From Paramacrobiotus metropolitanus (taxonomy: Eukaryota; Tardigrada; Eutardigrada; Parachela; Macrobiotidae): a DNA stretch of 64,000 bases. Positions 22,246 through 33,714 of this stretch are shown piece by piece (position 1 is the stretch's first letter; each line of letters begins with the position of its first letter). The position numbers and the translations under genes are program-made. The stretch spans positions 1-64,000 of the forward strand of contig NW_026570506.1 in NCBI RefSeq assembly GCF_019649055.1, read 5' to 3'. A model generated the notes under the pieces. It was given only the letters and a program-made list of their open reading frames with translations, ran no database searches and was not told the DNA's origin.

Positions 22246-25200
22246 TTAAACGTTGAATATCTCATAGATTCCCCACAGTGCCAGCTTGCTGAACTGGCCG
22301 AGATCTACTGTTCTCAAGTCGACATCGTTCCACGTTTGCGCACTTCCATCCGGCTTGAATCCACTGAACCTGCAGGGGATGAAAACCGTCAACCATATCC
22401 AACGCATTGCAGTTTCCTGTGCCAGCACTGCAATTAACTTGCCTTTTTAGGAAGCCGCGGATGGTCTGCCATATGTGAACCCCACGATTGCAATATGTGA
22501 ACCCCACGAATGCATGAAGTGCCAAAAGCATGTAGACAAATACGGACACCATGGTCTGTCTTGCGCGTTCTCTGCTGGTAGACTCCCACGACATGGTGGA
22601 TTAAACGACATCGTTTGTCGCGCGTGTGTTTCAGCTGGGATTCCGGCAAAACTGGAGCCACGTGGCACGTCGCATACGTCTGAACGACGCCCTGACGGAT
22701 GCACAACTTTTGCCTGGCAGAGAGGGTTGTGTTTAGCGTGGGATTTCACTTGCGTAGACACTGTTGCCCCTTCTCACATCAAGAAAACAGCAACTCACGC
22801 AAGTGCGGCTGCGGTGGAAGCAGAACAGAAGAAGTCTCAGTTGTACTCGTACTTAAACGGCAGATACATTTTTTCTCCAATTGCTTTCGAAACAATGGGC
22901 CCATGGGGACCGTCAGCCATTGCCATCATTAAAGAATTGGGCAAACGACTGGAGCAACACACAGGCGAAAGACGTTCCCATGAATTTCTACGTCAAAGAC
23001 TGTCACTAGTGATACAACGAGGAAACGCTGCATCAGTTTTGGGAACGATGGAAGGAGCAGAAAAGTTAAATGAAATTTTCATGTTGTAAAATTATGTTGT
23101 TTTAAGCTGTTGCATAACCGTTGTACCACAGGTAATAAACGTACCGTCTGCCATTCATCCGGGTAGGCCAGCGTGTTGCGCCAGCGAGTGCGCACAACCT
23201 CCACTCTGGCGTACACGTGGGCCGTGGCCGCAGGGAGCGATCCATCCATGGCCCACATAAATCTGTGGAAGATGTGCTCCCAACCGTCCCGCCATTTGCA
23301 GAATAATCGGGGCGGGCAGATCAGCGTCCCATCCACAACCGACTGCGCGGTTACAAGGCTGGCTTCGGCTGTAGCGAAGCGTCTTTCGCGGTCAGGTAAG
23401 GGAATAGACCGCCGATAAGTTAGCACTTCCGCTCGCATCTCCCCGAAAAGCCCTTCACGCATGGTCAATTGATCAAGAACTAGTTGGTTACAGCACTGCT
23501 CGAAGGCATTCAAAACTTCTGGAACCATGTATGTCAGACAGAAGGATTTCATCACAAAGAAAGGCAACTTGATGTCCATAACCTCCAGGAATTCCGGCAA
23601 CCAGCGTGCGATGTGCCAGTTAAATAGCTCCGCCGTCCAGTCGAGGGCGCGGGCGGTGATCGTAACACTCTTGGTACGGCCAGTGAGTCTCCCCACCAAC
23701 ATCATGGCGATCCGGCAACAATTATGCTCACCGTACGGGGTGCAGGTGAAATTTTCCGATGAGAGACAGATGTGTGGTGTCGCGCGGGAATAGCCCAGTA
23801 TTTCTTGCCACAACGCGCAAACTCTGTACATGTAAAGGAAAGTGCCGCAGCACGTAAACAGAATGCCGTTGATCTGTGGTCAAGTTTAAGTTTCTTGTAC
23901 GCTATACAAATAAAGGGGTCTGATAGCCCTCGCCCTCAGGTTAGGCCCGCGCTCAAGCTCGGACTTGGACTCGGACTTTTACTACTAAAACTTGGACTTG
24001 GACTTCACTTGGACTCTGAAACTCGGACTCTATGACTTAGACTTGGATATAGTCCTTTCTCATGTCTTCTTACGTTTCTTCATGTTTTCCCAGGTTTCTT
24101 AGGTTTCTGAGGCTTCATCGGTTTTCTTAGGTTTCTTAGGTTTGTTGGGTGTTCTTAGGTTTCTGAGGTTACTAACATTTCTTAGGTAATCTAGGTATTC
24201 TTTGGTATTCTGAGAAACCTAAGACACCTAAGACACCTAAGACACCTAAGAAACCTAAGAAACCTAAGAAACCTAAGAAACCTAAGAAACCAAAGAAACA
24301 TAAGAAACTTAAGGGATTTGGCCCGGTACATAGCATTAAATTCGTGTACACCCACGGGAACTTTCGCTATCGCGCACTCCCAATCACTTTTTTCCATTGC
24401 TATATGGTATTTTACAGCCAAATGACTTGTATACAGAGGCGTGAAGTCCGTTTTTGCGCGCAACATCCGGTTCGGCAGTAATGGCTGTTAGAAATTTCCA
24501 AAAAGTTTAAATGCATTCAGGTGTACCAAAAGTCTCATTATGGACCGATCCCTTTCAGATTTTGTACGTAAATGCACATAACCATGAAGATCGTTCTTAC
24601 ACCGATCCACTGTTCTAGTATGTTTTTCAAATTTTAAAATGAATTTCAAAAATTTTAAAATTCATTTTAAAATTCGAAAAAAATCGTGTAAGCCTGGATC
24701 CGTGTAAGAACACTCTTCATGGTTATGTGCATTTGCGTGCAAAATTTGAAAGGGATCGGTCCATAATGAGACTTTTGGTACACCTGAATGCATTTAAACT
24801 TTTTGGAATTTTCTAATAGCCATAACTCCCGAACCGGATGTTGCGCGAGAAAATGGATTTCACGCCTCTGTATACAAACCATTTGGCTACATAATGTCAA
24901 AAAGCAATTCAAAAAAGTGTTTGGAAGTGCGCGAAAGCGAATAATCCCGTCAATGTACACGAATTTAGTGCTATGTACCGGGCCAAATCCCTTAAGAAAC
25001 CTAAGAAAACATGAAGAAACGTAAGAAGACGTAAGAAACATAAGAAACGCCTATTCCAAGCCCAAGTCATAAAGTCCAAGTTTTAGAGTGCAAGTGAAGT
25101 CCAAGTTTTAGAGTCCAAGTGAAGTCGAAGTTTTAGTATTCCAAGTCCGAGTCCAAGTCCGAGTTTGAGCATGGGCCCTCAGGTTATTAATTTTTACCGC

Positions 25201-28200
25201 AGTACGCGCAGCCAGATAGCTCGCTGGCTATTTTGCTTCTTACTACTTCACAAAGAAACTTGTTTGCCGTTACAAGCTTTTTCAAATTTACTATGAAAAT
25301 TAGAAACCAGGCCAAAAAACATGGACAACCTAGACCAATTTCGAACAACAAAGAAAAAATATCCTAAGAAAAAACCAGAATACATAAGAAAACGCAGGAA
25401 GACCACGAAAATGTAAAAAAAAACACACGCAAACATAAGAAACACTCAAAAATTTAAAAACCGATAAAACCATAAAGAACAATTAGAAAACACGAGGTAA
25501 CATAAGAAAACCAGATAAGACCCAGGAAACCATAGGAAAACAAACGAACATAAGATAAGATACGAAAACACAGGATATCATAAGGTACCATAAGGAACAT
25601 AAGATAATGTAAGAAATAATCGAAAATATATCAGCATTATACAATATACGCAACCATAAGAAAACCTAAGATAACATAGGAAATATAAGGAAAACATAAA
25701 AATTTATATAAAGGAGAAAGCTTAAGAAATGACATAAAAATGTCAAAACCTGATTAATATTCCTAAATATTTGTGCAAACAATCAATATGTGGAATATTT
25801 AGCTAAAGAGACAGTGTGGGTGCGGCGAAATAGCCACCGAGCTGGTTTGCGGCAAAATATTCACTATGCTACTTCAATATTTCGCCGATCATAGTGCGAC
25901 AGAAAAGCCCAAGGGCAACCAACATAGGCTGCGGGAAAAGAACGACTTCGAATTAGGTTTACCATCTGCGGAATTTCTATAATATTGTCCAAATATGACT
26001 TACCGGCTGGCCTGGGCCTGTGCATGCACGTCCAGGTATTCCAGAACTTCGGTCAAGAGTATGTGTGGCAGATGGCATAAGCAAGCAGCTCTACAAAATG
26101 TGCCCGAATCGTTTGGTTTTTGGTCATCAATTCTAACGGAGCTCCCAGATCCTAAAAGAATTTAAACAGACGAGTGGCGAAATTAAAGGGGGTCTCCGGG
26201 TTTTTTTCAACGGTGAATACTTTAAACACAGCATATTGTTATTCGATACCAATTACTAGCAGTTGACCTCGCGCAAAAGAAGCTCTTTAATGGTAGTCAG
26301 CAGTGGATTGGGACATGGGAATATAGGCATGGGTCCACAGTATCCCACAATACACACATTATCAAATAACTATGCTATTAATTAGCGACTACTCTACTGA
26401 ATACCATTTCCGACCATTTCGGCATTGGACACTTCGGCACACGGGCATTTCGGTATGCTTCTCTTAAGCAGAAACTTTTATTTACTGTTCCTCGAACACT
26501 TTAGGTTTCCGAAGTTTTCTTATCTTTTCTCGTATTTCTAATGTTTTTCTTAAGACTTTTCTCTAAAATTTTGACGTTTTTCTTAAGATTTTTAGCGTTC
26601 TTATGTTTTCTCAGGATTTTGTTTTACTTATGTTGCAGTACGTTATTCTTTTTCATTTTCACGTTTTTCTAAAGACCTTTAGCGTTTGTCACGCTCCAAG
26701 AACTACTTGAACCAGACGTTCGTGTAAATGTATTAATTTTTATAGAAGTTTCAACAACTGCCGCAGTAAAAACGTAATGCGCCTTTTCTTAAACTCTGTA
26801 GAGTCGGTACATTTAACAGCACTGCTTCTTGTCTATTAACTTCACTGCAAAATATTCGGAAATTTTTTACTACTTTCAACATAAATTTCAAGAAATTTCT
26901 AGCGAAAACGCTCAGCATTTTTGACTCGGCAACTTGCTTCGCATACAAATTAAACAAGTTGAATTTCTTTTAATAAAAATGGTTTAATCTATCTATGCAC
27001 AGGCGAATTTAAAACGCTTGAGAGGGACACGCACTGGGAGCCCGAGATCTTGAAAGACGGTAAACTTATGTACTGTAAAAACTGCTTTCAAATTTTTTAA
27101 AAGTGAGTACTTAAGAGAAGGTCTCAACAGCCGCTGCTGCCGGGGGTAGTGGTTTACGGACCGTGCCAAGCAGCAGTTCGAATGTAACCGCTTGTTCATT
27201 CTCTGTAAACCCAAAAGCAACCGGTTCGCCAAACCCGTTTTCTTCCTGCGCCCGCGAATTTTTAAAAGAGCTTGCACCGTTTCTTGCAAAGGCGTCGTAG
27301 AGAAATCAGTGACCAAAGCGTTTTAGCCACGCCACGAGTGCCACTGCACTACGCTCAAAGATTTGTCGCCATCTCACATGTGCGGCTGTTGTTTCAGTTC
27401 AGGTAAATTTATGTTCCAATGTGTTGTTTTCTTCGTTTCTTTGAAGTTGGTGTCTTCAAACTGAATTCAATTTGGTCTAAATAAACTTCTTACACGGCGA
27501 TGGTACAGCCGTCCATGTATGGCATGATTGCAAATATTTGAGCATAATGCGTAGAGCGTAATGCATTGGCAGTCGTGGCGTGGCTAAAACACTTTCGTCA
27601 CTGATTTCTTTACGACGCATTTTACAAGAAAGCGGTTCAGGCTCTTTTAAAAATTTCAAGTACTCTGTAAAGTGTACATCTCGTTTGATCGATTGAGGTG
27701 AAAATTCCCGAGAAAATCGGTTTGTGGAAATGTTATCTCGAGTGTTTTACTTAAACGACCATCGCCCATTTACTTATCATAGTGTTTCACCTAAACGGCC
27801 GTACGAGTAGTAAACTCTGGCAATGACCTTGTGGCGTGCCGCTTAACCGCAACTGGATGAGCGGGCATCCCAGCCGCCGTCACCGTGTACACGTTAGTCA
27901 GCTCCCGGTCAGCACCGCTGTTGAACGTCCAAACCTTTCCACATTAAGAGTCGACAAACAATGGTAAGGTTGAAACTAACCAACCCACTAGAACAGCATT
28001 GTCAAACCGGCTGCTGTTATAATATGCTGAGCAATACTGGTGAGCTATCGTCCACAGATGGCAAATATTCGATTTCCGTCATACCGTTAACAAGCTTCAG
28101 TTGAACGTAAGCGTTGCAACCACTTTCGAGAGCCGTTGTGGTTGATTGTATATGCGACCGGCTCATCTTTCCGGTTTGGGCAGTATTCGACTCCCTTTTT

Positions 28201-30314
28201 GCACATTAGGCGGACAGAGTCTTATAGGAAACAGGGAAAGTTTCGTGGTGCGGATGAGTTGGATGTCCTTGCGTTTTCTCTTGAGTTTGTGAAAACTAGT
28301 CTGGTCAATTTTTACCAGATGCTTTTACAGTTGCCTCGTATGACATAAAAATTAACAGTCCCTTGTTTTAAGAAGAGTCGAATTTGTTTCAGAGGGACAA
28401 TTATAACCAAACTAGCAACTAGTACGGTACCGGTGTAGTTGCTCAGTGTGGCTCTACAACAGCGAAGACTACTGACTTGGTTGATTGTGCCGGAAGCAAT
28501 GGCGAGTTTTGAGGGGGGGGGGGTGGGGGAGGGCTCCAGGGCAAATGCAACCCACCCCGTAACTCGGACGTCGAAAAAATTCGCAGGAGGGGGGCACATT
28601 GTGAATTTTTTTTTCACGGCGGAGGTCGTCGAAAAAGCGGAAGAATACTCTGAATTCTCTGGCTCCCCCTTAGAAACCCCCCTAGATTTGCCACTGCGGC
28701 GGGATGTGGCAAGGACAATAAACTTCATTCATCAAATCATGCTGACTTAGCTTGTCCTGTATAGCACGACATACGAGTATGTGGAAGAAATTACTTTCTA
28801 CAACATTAAAATATTTGAACTGGGTTTTTATCGTGTGTACCTGCCGTTAGCAATACCGTGGTAGCTCTGATACTGTGGTAATTAAAGAGATACTACAGTA
28901 TACAAATCGAGGAGCTAGTTTCACTAACTCGCGCGCGCAGTCGTTTGATTTTGCAAGCGATAGTCGCGCGCGTAGCCATTTCGAAAAATTGAACCAGTGC
29001 TTATATCAGGTAACTTCACCGTTTTGGATCCTTGAATTCTCAGTGGCTTACAGCCTAAGTTAAATTCGCCTGTGAAGAGGAGAGCCGTTATATTTATATA
29101 AAAAATTCAGCAGATCTTGCGAAATTTAGGTCATTTCCGATAGGAACTGCTTGCCGATGATTTTTAACTGAGCGGAGCGCAGTGAAGGGCCGCAAAATTC
29201 AGTTGAAAGCCTCAAAAGCAGATGTCCATAGACAATTTCCACTTCTATGGGAGGGGAGGTCACTAAAAAACCCAAGAACCAAAAAAGATGAAATCCTTAA
29301 TGTAGAAGCTCTAGAAAGCAGTTAAACTGGGTCAGTTTTGTACAAGTAAAAGCATAGTGTCGGGCCAAAAATTACATCAGATGCCAGTTTTTGCGCGAAG
29401 CCAGCCAGCGTTTTTCCGGAAAAAGTGTAAGATTTTCCATTAAATGATTGCAAATTTTCTGTAGCTATATAAAGCTGCAGGAGGTATTCTAATTGATTTA
29501 TTGTGTAGCCAAACCCTCGAGGCAGCCTTCGGTAATGTCCATATTCACTGCTGGCAGGATGGCACGAAAGGTGGCATGCTTCTCCAGAATCCTCCGCAAT
29601 GTCTCCACTGTCCAGTTAATGGTTGCGGTGTCCTTCTGACCGCCCACGACGATAAAGGTGTACCGATCGGAGCTGACTCGCATGTCGAAACGGCAGCTGT
29701 CCTCCATGTCCATCAGCGATGGATGCGCCGTGTACAGTTGGCCAAATGTTTCCACAAACCGCCGCGCGTCCGTTACTGTGTCATAAGGGAATTGTGCCGG
29801 GCCCAGGAGAATTTCGTGGCGCGTGTAAAGAATCCCGCTTGACTTAGCGAGTAAGGGCGCTTCACTGAATGGCCACCGGTGCATAATCTGACCCCGGTCC
29901 ACAACGGCCAGGCACTGCGTACCCGGCGCTGCATCGCTTCCAGTTCCCGGTACGGTCGTGCTGATGACATACATCGCGCATTCTCGAACGATGCTCAGCA
30001 CCGTGGCCGGACGGAAGCGGAAAGCGGCGTCGTGGTGGTCGCGGAGAGCCACAAATACGGCCATGTTGCGATACTGGTCGCAAAGCAGACTGGCGGACAT
30101 GAATTGTAGCGGCCACACATGTGAAGCATGGATACGGCGCGCCGGCGCTTTGGAGCAATTAAAGTCGACCAACACGTAGTCACCCTGGATGTCCAGGATG
30201 TATCCCACAGCAGGTGCCGATGTCCATCCGCACTGCTACGCTGTTCTGGTAGTTGGTCGACTCTTTGTCAACCAAAAGCCGTCGAAATGCCGGAAACACT
30301 GGTCGGGAATCCAT
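22246..30314 (-). CDS. F-box protein gene of a multicopy family (exons 1, F-box, C-terminal, last)
   Basis: The proposed order on the minus strand is exon 1 (30314 to about 29498), F-box exon (26151-26004), C-terminal exon (from 23823 to about 23079) and last exon (22369-22246). The F-box exon ends AGC CG|GTAAGTC and the next begins A GTT TGC after TACAG, giving ASRVCALW exactly in phase. The last exon follows CCTGCAG and reads WNDVDLRTVDLGQFSKLALW then GIYEIFNV and stop. The same exon order is seen in the copy at 35-38 kb. F-box proteins recruit substrates to SCF ubiquitin ligases (family knowledge); targets here are unknown. The introns hold a 2-kb TIR element, a foldback with a nested MITE-A, and a LINE. 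The joins from exon 1 to the F-box and from the C-terminal to the last exon are not fixed. One extra base in exon 1 breaks the frame. Confidence 0.7.
22440..23089 (+). mobile_element. LINE 3' part with CCHC finger and endonuclease
   Basis: A 204-residue frame reads CEPHECMKCQKHVDKYGH, HGLSC, RHGGLNDIV, then RRPDGCTTF with LAWDFTCVDT, ETMGPWGPSA and RQRLSLVIQRGNAASVLG, ending at a stop at 23089. The order matches the finger and restriction-like endonuclease of R2-type LINEs. It is 5'-truncated just before the finger but otherwise open, so younger than the 19-kb copy. It sits antisense in the last intron of the F-box gene, abutting its C-terminal exon. Confidence 0.8.
23079..23823 (-). CDS. F-box gene C-terminal exon
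   Basis: Open from the acceptor TACAG|A to a stop at 23079, about 248 residues. It opens with RVCALWQEIL, the end of the F-box, and continues with KSVTITARALDW, WLPEFLEVMDIKLPFFVMKS, DGTLICPPRLFC and WRNTLAYPDEWQ. The degraded copy at 36130-36760 (+) matches these last blocks (GTMVCVPRLICDW, ALAYPEEWQ). A donor at CAGACG|GTACGT near 23146 could end the exon before the stop. It has no membrane segment and no recognised domain beyond the F-box. Confidence 0.72.
23944..25176. mobile_element. Foldback element with CTTGGACT arms and 10-bp target duplication
   Basis: CCTCAGGTTA is exactly repeated at 23934-23943 and 25177-25186. The left arm starts GGCCCGCGCTCAAGCTCGG and the right arm ends CCGAGTTTGAGCATGGGC. 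Both are built of ACTTGGACTT units. The core is TTTCTTAGG units that invert to CCTAAGAAA units at about 24210. A complete MITE-A (24313-24991) is inserted in the core. It belongs to the same family as 17436-17903 and lies in intron 2 of the F-box gene. Confidence 0.88.
24313..24991. mobile_element. MITE-A, complete copy nested in a foldback element
   Basis: TTAA flanks both ends (24309-24312, 24992-24995). The termini are GGGATTTGGCCCGGTACATAG and its inverse. The arms extend almost to an AT-rich centre around 24640, so the whole element is a long imperfect palindrome of 679 bp with no protein. TTAA duplication is the hallmark of piggyBac-type transposition, but the termini start GGG rather than the usual CCC, so the superfamily is inferred with caution. 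Confidence 0.85.
25200..25740. repeat. A-rich degenerate array of CATAAGAAAAC units
   Basis: This is a long run of AACATAAGAAAAC-like units, similar to the cores of the foldback elements. A T-rich run of the complementary words lies at about 26480-26700 beyond CATTTCGG-rich sequence, so the two may be parts of one decayed foldback. It lies in the F-box gene intron. Confidence 0.6.
26004..26151 (-). CDS. F-box exon
   Basis: After a TTCTTTTAG acceptor the minus strand is open for 148 nt and reads SGSSVRIDDQKPN, then LPHILLTEVLEYLDVH and AQAQASR, ending CG|GTAAGT. Joined to the exon at 23823 it gives LPHILLTEVLEYLDVH to RVCALWQEIL, the LP...L..EV..YLD...R.C..W pattern of an F-box. The copy at 35.6 kb (+) reads PSMLLTEILEDLDLHSQAQA before its own donor. 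This exon is too short to stand out as an open frame. Confidence 0.8.
26998..29074. mobile_element. 2.1-kb element bounded by 15-bp perfect terminal repeats
   Basis: CACAGGCGAATTTAA (26998-27012) has its exact inverse at 29060-29074. Inside are only short frames with no recognised transposase, plus a G-run of about 12 near 28515. No flanking duplication could be fixed. The AGGCGAATTT word recurs near 20.67 kb. It lies in intron 1 of the F-box gene. Confidence 0.5.
29498..30314 (-). CDS. F-box gene exon 1: N-terminal family domain
   Basis: The likely start ATG (30314-30312) begins MDSRPVFPAFRRLLVDKEST and leads into YILDIQGDYVLVDF, APARRIHASHVWP, NMAVFVALRDHHDAAFRFRP, PLLAKSSGILYTRH and a C-terminal LRRILEKHATFRAIL. 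The first part and the 237-residue main frame differ by one base near 30212; removing one T would give MDIGTAVGYILDIQGD. The degraded copies at 5, 16.5, 35.4 and 55 kb share the VALRDxHDxxFRFRP and PLLxKxSGILYTRH blocks, so these are the conserved core. No known domain was recognised. The exon either ends at the stop at 29498 or splices shortly before it. Confidence 0.72.
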
Positions 30315-30694
30315 CTTGTGCTATAACAAAGAAATACAGACTTCAACAACAATTAACGAACGATAATTTAGAAGAACCGTCGGAACTAAACTTGCACCTG
30401 CACCTGTTTACTCAGTTTAAACAGATTTCTGACAATTTAGCGCACTAAGATCGACAGAATAGCCGTGCACTATTAATATTTTAGAATTGTAGACGTATGT
30501 TGTGACCTTACTATCTTTTAGTGTTTTCTAGTGTTAATTTGCCGCAGTTACCGTATCTGTAGATTTGGCTGTTTGAGGGCCTTGGCCTCGATTATGGATA
30601 TACTCAAGTGGCCTTTATTCAGTTGCTTATACAAGCTGAAAACTTTTAGGACTTTGCAGCTTTTAGGTATTTAAAGATAACCGTGTGTCAAAGC
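30315..30694. other. 5' flank of the F-box gene; nothing else seen
   Basis: This stretch lies upstream of the proposed start codon. An acceptor-like TTTGTTATAG sits just before the ATG, so a 5' non-coding exon further upstream is possible. No promoter motif was identified. Confidence 0.4.
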
Positions 30695-30845
30695 ATTTAA
30701 TAAATATCGTCATGTAAGTACAAACTGAGTACTAGAAAAAAGAGTTTTATAACAAAAACACTTTTTCAATGCTATTTCAGGGATTGTACCCACAACACAT
30801 ATCGCGTTTCCCCGTTGCATTTGGATAGATAACCGCTGCCTAAAA
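30695..30845 (-). mobile_element. LINE 3' end fragment
   Basis: The minus strand reads [20 protein letters not shown] before a stop, matching the last residues of the LINE at 22440-23089 (RQRLSLVIQRGNAASVLG), followed by a short 3' tail. The same tail occurs at 45508-45675, so both come from one subfamily. Extreme 5' truncation is typical of LINE insertion. Confidence 0.8.
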
Positions 30846-32108
30846 TACTCTATTACCGGACAACCGGACACTGGTAAAACATTCCTTGTCTTTGTTGGTT
30901 GGAGTGCTGTCAGCTTTATGTTAATTTGCAAACTATTAATAATTATTTCCGGTTATTTTTCAAACAGGTATATGTACATGATGGCTCATGTTGCGCATCG
31001 GAAGCATACCGTGACTCCATTAAACGCAAGCTATTGCACTTTTTTATTTGTTTGAATTGTCTATAGATCTTGATAAGGAGTGATTCCTTGTATCTGTAGA
31101 CAATAAGCCATTAAACCTAACCATTCAAAAAGTGTTGGTAGGGTGGTTCTTTAAATCTGCTCTCCGAATGGGTATTGTTTTTACTTTTGTGTCTACCAGA
31201 CAACGAAGTCCCATTGATCGGGTTGTCTGCTCTCGATGTAATAACAATATTATTATTAATAAAATATTGGAAAATCCGAAAATGCACCAAACTGGGCACT
31301 GGCAGACCGGAGCGCAGCTCTTGCTCTCGCAGTCTACATATATGTAGACTCCCAGAACTTCCGGTGGACGTCCTATGCGTTCGAGTTTAACACTAGTGCT
31401 TTCCCCTGCACTGCACGCAACATCCAATTTTTTCAAAGTGGCCAATCCACATTTCCCAACCTTTCACAATATTACATAACTAGAGTCATCTTCGGCTTCG
31501 CCTCAGATGCCTGTGGTATGACCTTCGGCTGGTATGGCCTGTGGGTTGGCTCTTTCTGAGTTTCGATTGTTTCCGGATAACTGTTCCAAAAAATTTTTTG
31601 ACAAAGATTTTAGCATCTAATGGCGTTTGCATTCACACGGGATGTCATTCTACCCGGTACTAGGTAGTTAACATTTTTTGTTTATGTTGATTGGCAATAG
31701 CCACCAACAAAATAAAAACTCGCCCTCGCGGTCACACTGTTTGTGGTAATGGGTGGTATGGCCAGTGGTAAATCGAGGATCTCGGACCATGGCGACCGTT
31801 CTAGTAGGATTGGTCTTAAAACTTAAATGCAGTCTTAAAACAAAATTGCATTTATTCTAGAGCAGTCTTACCCCGTTTAAATCCTCCATCAGATTAATGA
31901 AGTAAAAATATCCCTAGAAGGATTTACGCGATGGTGCGCTACGATGGTTTACAGGATCAGGAACGAAACGTCAGGAAAATATAAGTTTTAAACGCTATCC
32001 AAACAACCGTCACCTTCTCATACACTGTAGTAATGGAAAACAGTTACCGTCGCAAGTAGACAAATTCGTCAGACGCGAATGCATGTAGAAGGGCTTTCTG
32101 CATGTGTG
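30846..32108. other. No gene supported
   Basis: A 106-residue minus-strand frame (31125-31445) opens MATLKKLDVACSAGEST but matches nothing I recognise and has no copy in the window. Short GTATGACCTTCGGCTGG-like repeats occur near 31500. Confidence 0.35.
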
Positions 32109-32720
32109 AGCATCGCTGGTTTTAGACTATTCGGGTTATAAAACCGGTCTTTTATGGTCAAGAGCGATGGATGGAATTCTGATGTGGAGCTACTGTTAGA
32201 GCAGGTCAAGTGATCAGCCGTTCCAAAGGAATGCTGAGCCGAATCAATTAGTGATAGGATGGTGCGATAACTTAGTTGACCGACGGCTATTGTCTTTGCT
32301 TACGGCGTGTGCGTCTGGCGTTTCCACTCTCCAGCCCTTGTCCTTACATTTGCTTAGCGTTCCAGCTGACGATTTTCTGTACTGAACACAGCACAACAAA
32401 ACACGGTAGACTTTGAACGCGTTTTGTGAGAAATCAAACTTACAATTAATTTCACAACAAATCAACGCGCTATCAAAAAATTATTCAAAAAATGCCATTA
32501 AATCGAGCACTGCAGATACCGGCTGAGCTTGTTACACATACTGTTTTTTAATAACATGTAGGCTATAAGAGTTATGGCAGAAAATGTTCAGGGGCGGCAC
32601 CGCCCCACCACCTCTGGATCGGTTTTTTGCGTTTTAAATTTTTAATAGCAAGAATATTAAAATATCCAACGTGTGATAATCTTTTACACTGTTTCCGCAC
32701 CGAATAGCGTTTCCAAAATT
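32109..32720 (+). repeat. Dispersed repeat of about 600 bp (direct copy at 46116-46712)
   Basis: It is collinear with 46116-46712 from TTTTAGACTATTCGGGTTAT to CGCACCGAATAGCGTTT, with moderate divergence. An internal GGGGCGGCACCGCCCC hairpin is conserved. It has no open frame shared by both copies and the class is unknown. Confidence 0.85.
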
Positions 32721-33714
32721 TTTATCATCCACAACATTTGTACATTTTATCATCCACAAGGTTTGTACATTTTATCATCCACAACTGCAACCGACGCAAG
32801 ATGTTCCCGGCTGATTTTACGGACTTGACAGGTTCAAAACCACACAAACTGGGCCAATCAACCGTTGTCCGCAATAATACTTCCAGCCATAAAACGGAGA
32901 AGAAGTAACATCAGTGAAAGATTGCGAAGCTGGCGTTGTGGAGCATACTGCAACTCGCCAATAAGCTCTGTCAGAGTGCGATCAACGGCTTTACTCCCCA
33001 CAAACTCCGGGTGACCGGAATCAAAATATAGTGGTTTACCGAAAAGTCTGCAGATAAAGGATCGGTTTCATGAAAAAGGATTCGTGCTTGCAATCCACGA
33101 AAATCTGCAAATTTCAACCTACCAGCAAAATTTAATTACATGTATTACCAGTAGTACGGTATATTATAACGAGCAGGGGCGTACCCCACTAGATTGTCGT
33201 TAATGATTGGTTGTACTTTGTTCATGTTCATTCAAGTGCCCAGCTTAACGCTGCATGCATGCGTCAGTGTAGTATGTTCTCCGGTTGGGCCTCAATCTGA
33301 TCGTGGTTTAAAACATCCTTATTCTTGGGATCCAGGCTCTGGGATTATTTGAGGATCACAATCAGGATCAATTGTGACAATATTCTGTTTTGATATGGGA
33401 CAGTTTCGCATTACATGTAAATTGTGCAACTTTCGTCGCATTATAGTTCAGGTACATCAGTGCCACAAGTGTAGAATGGAAGGATACAGCCAATGATATC
33501 GATAGTTAGGATTAATGTTCGTTACATACCGTGAAATTTACCCAGAGGAACTTCCCGGTCAAAATGTGTTGGAAGTTTTCTTATTGAAAAGCCAGAAAGC
33601 GATCATATCAGCAGGGCCGTAGCGAGAGGGGGGCGCATCCCCTCCAGATTAAGAGCGTTTTTTTCGCCATATGGTATGTGTGTGCTCATAAATAAATCAC
33701 AGGTGGTTTGCACT
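32721..33714. other. No gene seen; possible transposon terminus at 33613
   Basis: CAGGGCCGTAGCGAGAGG at 33613 looks like the CAGGG-type end of hAT elements and lies about 100 bp before the 1-kb inverted repeat. No partner end was found, so this is only a hint. Confidence 0.35.

Noticed and set aside
26993-27316. 107-codon minus-strand frame spanning a terminal repeat
   Set aside because: It crosses the proposed end of the 27-29 kb element and shows no transposase motif.
28510-28530. G-run of about 12 as a G-quadruplex regulator
   Set aside because: It is a plain homopolymer inside a suspected transposon, with no gene nearby on either strand.
31125-31445. 106-codon minus-strand frame
   Set aside because: There is no similarity to any other sequence in the window, no splice or promoter support, and it lies next to a LINE tail. 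Length alone is not enough.
33613-33660. hAT-like terminus CAGGGCCGTAGCGAG
   Set aside because: No inverted partner or 8-bp duplication was found, so it is kept as a hint only.
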